Shown: positions 36,617 to 39,104 of the stretch, piece after piece
Layout of the letters: every line of letters starts with the position of its first letter
Position numbering within the stretch: position 1 is the stretch's first letter
Assembly (NCBI GenBank): GCA_012267385.1
Contig: JAAXGW010000018.1
Span: 1-39,104, forward strand
Source: OMG group bacterium
Lineage (GTDB): Bacteria > Pseudomonadota > Gammaproteobacteria > Pseudomonadales > Azotimanducaceae
Direction: 5' to 3'
Length of the DNA: 39,104 nucleotides
Position numbers and translations under genes: made by a program
Notes under the pieces: generated by a model
The model's database searches: none
The model's input: the letters and a program-made list of their open reading frames with translations, nothing else
Told to the model about the DNA's origin: nothing

Positions 36617-37356
36617 AGTAAATTCAATCCAAAAAAATTATGGAGGGGAACGAGGATCTGACCGAAGTGCGATCGGATATTTTAAGAATGGAGGTTCTGT
36701 TACCTTAGACACCACTCTACTAAGGATTTGAAGATGTAGTGGGTGGTTCTGTTTGGCGTTGTAAATGCACTCGGACATTCTAGATAACTATCGCGGGACA
36801 CGATCCGTGTGTCATGAGATTGAACCCGCGAGAGACAAATGCTTGACAGATGAATTAGTGTCCCTCGCATTAGCGAGTATGCTGGAAGGTTTTGAAGAAG
36901 TTGGATCGACTGATTGCTGAACAGTAATTTCTAAGGCACCATGTCGTGCAAGACTGAGAGTTTAAACTGATTCGGTCGTCGTGAAGAGGTTGGATAATCT
37001 GCTGATGAATCGGAAAACCGATGCGTTGCAATTAATTGCTATTGTAAAAATGTTGGAAAATGCATAGTCAGGTTTCAGTAGTCACAAACAGAAAGTCGAG
37101 TATTACGGAGTATTGCACGACTGAAAATTTGTGGGCAGTCTATGAAGTTGCTTTCGTTGGTTTATTCAAGACAGTATGTGCGATCGATCTCGCTGTTCGC
37201 TTACGACGCTCTCTGTTATCAAAACGTGCTGTGAATGAAGCGAGCGGTGTGCTGCGTATAACAGATCACAGACAGGGCTTTTTCCGCTTACTCAATGCAT
37301 TTACCTCGTGGGTCCACAAACTTGTGATTTTTTCAGACAACTACATTTGGGTGTCA
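36617..37356. other. Gene-free, hairpin-rich gap upstream of acnA
   Basis: No convincing gene in about 740 bp. It contains a composite structure at 36791-36831: outer 7-bp stem TCGCGGG/CCCGCGA, inner 5-bp stem ACACG/CGTGT with an ATC loop stacked directly inside, and a 14-nt bulge. Two further perfect hairpins follow: CTCGC-ATTA-GCGAG (36864-36877) and ATCGG-AAAA-CCGAT (37009-37022). The acnA promoter and leader should be here. An ORF from 37060 overlaps the Hsp70-like pseudogene and is not persuasive. Confidence 0.45.
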
Positions 37357-38920
37357 TTACACCTGATCTTTTCCGATGTAATCGTTCCAAGGAGATTCAC
37401 CTACTTTTATCTGTAAATCGTCAGTTTCGCTCACACTGTGGATTTCTCCTATTTCGGCGAAGTCGAAACTTAGTCCCCATGCAACCCCCATTCGCCCATA
37501 GTCTAAATCTAAGCCTGCATTGTCCAACGTCTTTGGAGGTTCGGGTTGAGCAAGGCGAATGCCGTCATTTCGTACATATTTTTTCATCCATGAGTCGAGA
37601 CTTTCGACAATCGACCGATGGAGACGGTGGTTCGCTCCTCCCCCAACGAGGAAAATAGGAAATCTTTCACCTAGTTTCCATCGGTCAGAATACGGGTCTC
37701 TAGACTTTCTAGTGGTATTTATAACCCATGTCAAAGTGTGCCTACACTGTTGGCTGAAATCGTCTTTCGACTTACCCTGATCTTGAAACCAGTAATACGA
37801 CTCTACTCCGAGTGGTTGAATGTTAGCAGCCATGAAGGAATAGATCGGATCTTTTCCTTGTTGTGGATTTGAATGTAGCGTGAAGGTCGTGACATCCAGT
37901 GTCATCGCACCTACATCGATCATCATGTAGAGTCCTTCGGCTCTACGTTCTGATTTGGCGAATGAAGTCATTTCTGCAGCTGCTTCAGGTATCACGCCTA
38001 CACCTTGTTCTTCGGCGACGTCAATAAACTTTCCTGCTTGAATGATTTCTGGTTCACTCAGTACCAATTCAGTACTGTCAGCGGCTATCGGTAGTCCAAG
38101 ATCGGCTAATAGAACAGCCGCAGCTGCGACACGACGATACAATTCAGCTATTATTGGCTTGTCAAAATTGTCGGTCGGCATCCCAATGTTGTATCGCCAC
38201 ACAGGAGTGCGATTTCTAAACGCTTGTGCTTGATTTATTCTAAGCCATCCCCTGACGTAACGGATGACATAGGCCAAATACGCTGTAACCGTTTGTTCGT
38301 GGTTTACTTTCTCAACTACAGACTCGCGAAATCGGTTGGAATTGAATCTGCCTACTATCAAGTCTTGCTTAAGTGTGTCGAAAACGGTAGCGTCAGCTAT
38401 CGGCCACATGAATATTGATCCATCATCTTTCAACCAAAGAATCGTGCGTCAGAGATGCGGGTTGTCTAGAATTCGACAGGGTGTAGGAGCGGGAATGGCG
38501 ATTGTTGGCTGGCTGGGCTCGTAAGGAAAGCGGGCGACCACTTTTGTCGAACTTGTTCCCAAATCTATGCCTAGATTTATGTTAAGTTCGTCAGTACTGT
38601 AACCGCCTTTTGACTCTTCGCCGAGCTTGAGTAACGTTTCAAGCTCAGAGCAATCGAAATCGTCGCTAGGAAGAGGCACTGGGTCCCGACAGTGCATATC
38701 AGTTGGGAACTTCCAATTTTCGAATTCAGTAACAGGAGGAAGTTCGGTCTTCGCCTGTATCGGTTTCTTAACCTCTCGCCGAACCATTGTAGCTGAAATC
38801 TTGGTTCGTTGACGCTGCAAAGCCGCTTCAATATTAGACTGGTTTTCTTTCTTTAATTTTTGAAATTTCTTTCGTTCAGCCCGTGTTAATTGCGAACCAA
38901 TTGTTGTGGGTTTATGTCGC
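37357..38920 (-). pseudogene. Hsp70/actin-fold ATPase, 5'-truncated by IS and interrupted by TGA
   Basis: Reading from the IS junction (38920) without a start codon: a charged helical N-terminal part (RAERKKFQKLKKENQ), an ATPase domain beginning INLGIDLGTSSTKVVARF (phosphate-1 loop), then a TGA at 38449-38451. The same frame continues RTILWLKDDGSIFMWPIAD to 37357. The later motifs of the fold are intact: phosphate-2 GLYMMIDVGAMTLDVTTFTL and adenosine loop IFLVGGGANHRLH. So one nonsense change (for example CGA to TGA) splits an otherwise continuous gene whose 5' end was removed by the IS. It belongs to the Hsp70/actin superfamily but is not DnaK, having no recognisable substrate-binding domain. 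Confidence 0.82.
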
Positions 38921-38947
38921 TGAAGTTGCCTCAGTTTGATAGACAGT
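38921..38947 (+). repeat. Terminal inverted repeat of the right IS3 element
   Basis: Matches the minus-strand end at 1031-1057 over the first 20 bases and continues with A in place of G before GACA. The orfB stop codon lies within it. Confidence 0.88.
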
Positions 38948-39104
38948 TTATTTTGGGATTTGCTGTAGAACCATGCTCCACCACATATCTCCGTTCATAA
39001 GCCACTGGAGACTGATAATCCAGTGCTGAATGTATTCGGCAACGATTGTAGAACCCTTCCAAGTAGCTAAAAACTTCTCGGCTTGCTTCCGCACGGGTGC
39101 GAAA
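38931..39104 (-). CDS. IS3-family transposase OrfB, C-terminal fragment
   Basis: The minus-strand frame reads FRTRAEASREVFSYLEGFYN, then RIHSALDYQSPVAYE, the standard end of IS3 OrfB beyond the catalytic Glu. It stops at TGA 38933-38931 inside the inverted repeat. It continues the protein that runs off the left window edge, but the two edges do not join in frame: two bases (mod 3) are missing. Confidence 0.92.
   Translation of the reverse strand, partial: FRTRAEASREVFSYLEGFYNRCRIHSALDYQSPVAYERRYVVEHGSTANPKINCLSN

Larger units (their letters stand above)
38921..39104 (-). mobile_element. IS3-family insertion sequence, orfB-proximal end (cut by window end)
   Basis: This is the downstream end of a second copy of the element at 1-1057, same orientation. 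The IR begins TGAAGTTGCCTCAGTTTGAT at 38921. Inside it is the OrfB C-terminus (next entry). The three bases outside are CGC (38918-38920), unlike the GAT next to the left copy. Confidence 0.92.

Noticed and set aside
37060-37416. 118-aa plus-strand ORF upstream of acnA
   Set aside because: Overlaps the 3' end of the Hsp70-like pseudogene, has a weak ribosome-binding site and no recognisable domain. Retained only as a remote possibility.
38449-38451. Selenocysteine or a recoded TGA in the Hsp70-like gene
   Set aside because: Hsp70-fold ATPases are not known selenoproteins, and the gene is already truncated by the IS, so simple decay is the better reading.
1-39104. The window as a complete circular plasmid
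   Set aside because: The gene content is chromosomal (acnA, thrS, ccm, lepB), there is no replication or partition gene, and the IS flanks do not match as a target duplication.

Overview
The window (about 39.1 kb, moderately AT-rich) looks like chromosomal DNA of a gammaproteobacterium. The clues are a YheU family gene, a DUF1244 gene, TtcA, TrhO, BolA, a complete ccmABCDEFGHI (System I) cytochrome c maturation cluster, Prc, LepB and AcnA. The species cannot be named from the sequence. Both window ends lie inside same-orientation copies of one IS3-family element.

Layout. (1) 1-1057: partial IS3 element. (2) 1058-5534: accessory stretch with two small unknown genes, a 605-aa membrane-anchored helical-repeat protein followed by a broken, shortened paralogue, and a secreted Cys-rich protein. 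(3) 6075-7273: a nucleotide-pool cleaning pair, all-alpha dUTPase then MTH1-like Nudix hydrolase, convergent with a class III aminotransferase. (4) 18784 down to 7254, minus strand: an uninterrupted run of very tightly packed genes, PP2C phosphatase - bolA - trhO - ttcA - yheU - ccmA-I - aminotransferase. Many junctions are ATGA/TAATG overlaps, so one long transcript with translational coupling is likely. (5) 18971-23194, plus strand: yaaA, DUF1244, lepB, prc. (6) 23191-26921, minus strand: an IYD-like nitroreductase downstream of a TonB-dependent receptor whose last codons are frameshifted. (7) 27172-31458: accessory island with a small membrane protein, a displaced 3' fragment of thrS, an 8-Cys membrane-anchored protein, a small unknown ORF, and a broken paralogue of the 8-Cys protein. 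(8) 36616 down to 32063: acnA-thrS, about 30 bp apart. The ThrRS lacks a TGS domain and is not linked to infC. (9) 37357-38920: an Hsp70-like ATPase pseudogene cut by the right-hand IS and interrupted by an in-frame TGA. (10) 38921-39104: end of the second IS copy.

Functionally, regions 3-5 are housekeeping: ccm for c-type cytochromes, tRNA thiolation and hydroxylation, nucleotide-pool hygiene, envelope proteolysis. The outer regions and 27-31 kb show duplication, truncation and single-base lesions. I count five disrupted loci besides the ISs. Three different stop codons (TGA, TAG, TAA) interrupt them, so a single altered genetic code does not explain them. Decay, or sequence error at the single-base indels, does. 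I found no CRISPR array, prophage, tRNA or rRNA gene. The most unusual local structure is the thrS-fragment / 8-Cys paralogue region, where duplicated segments meet at a short microhomology.
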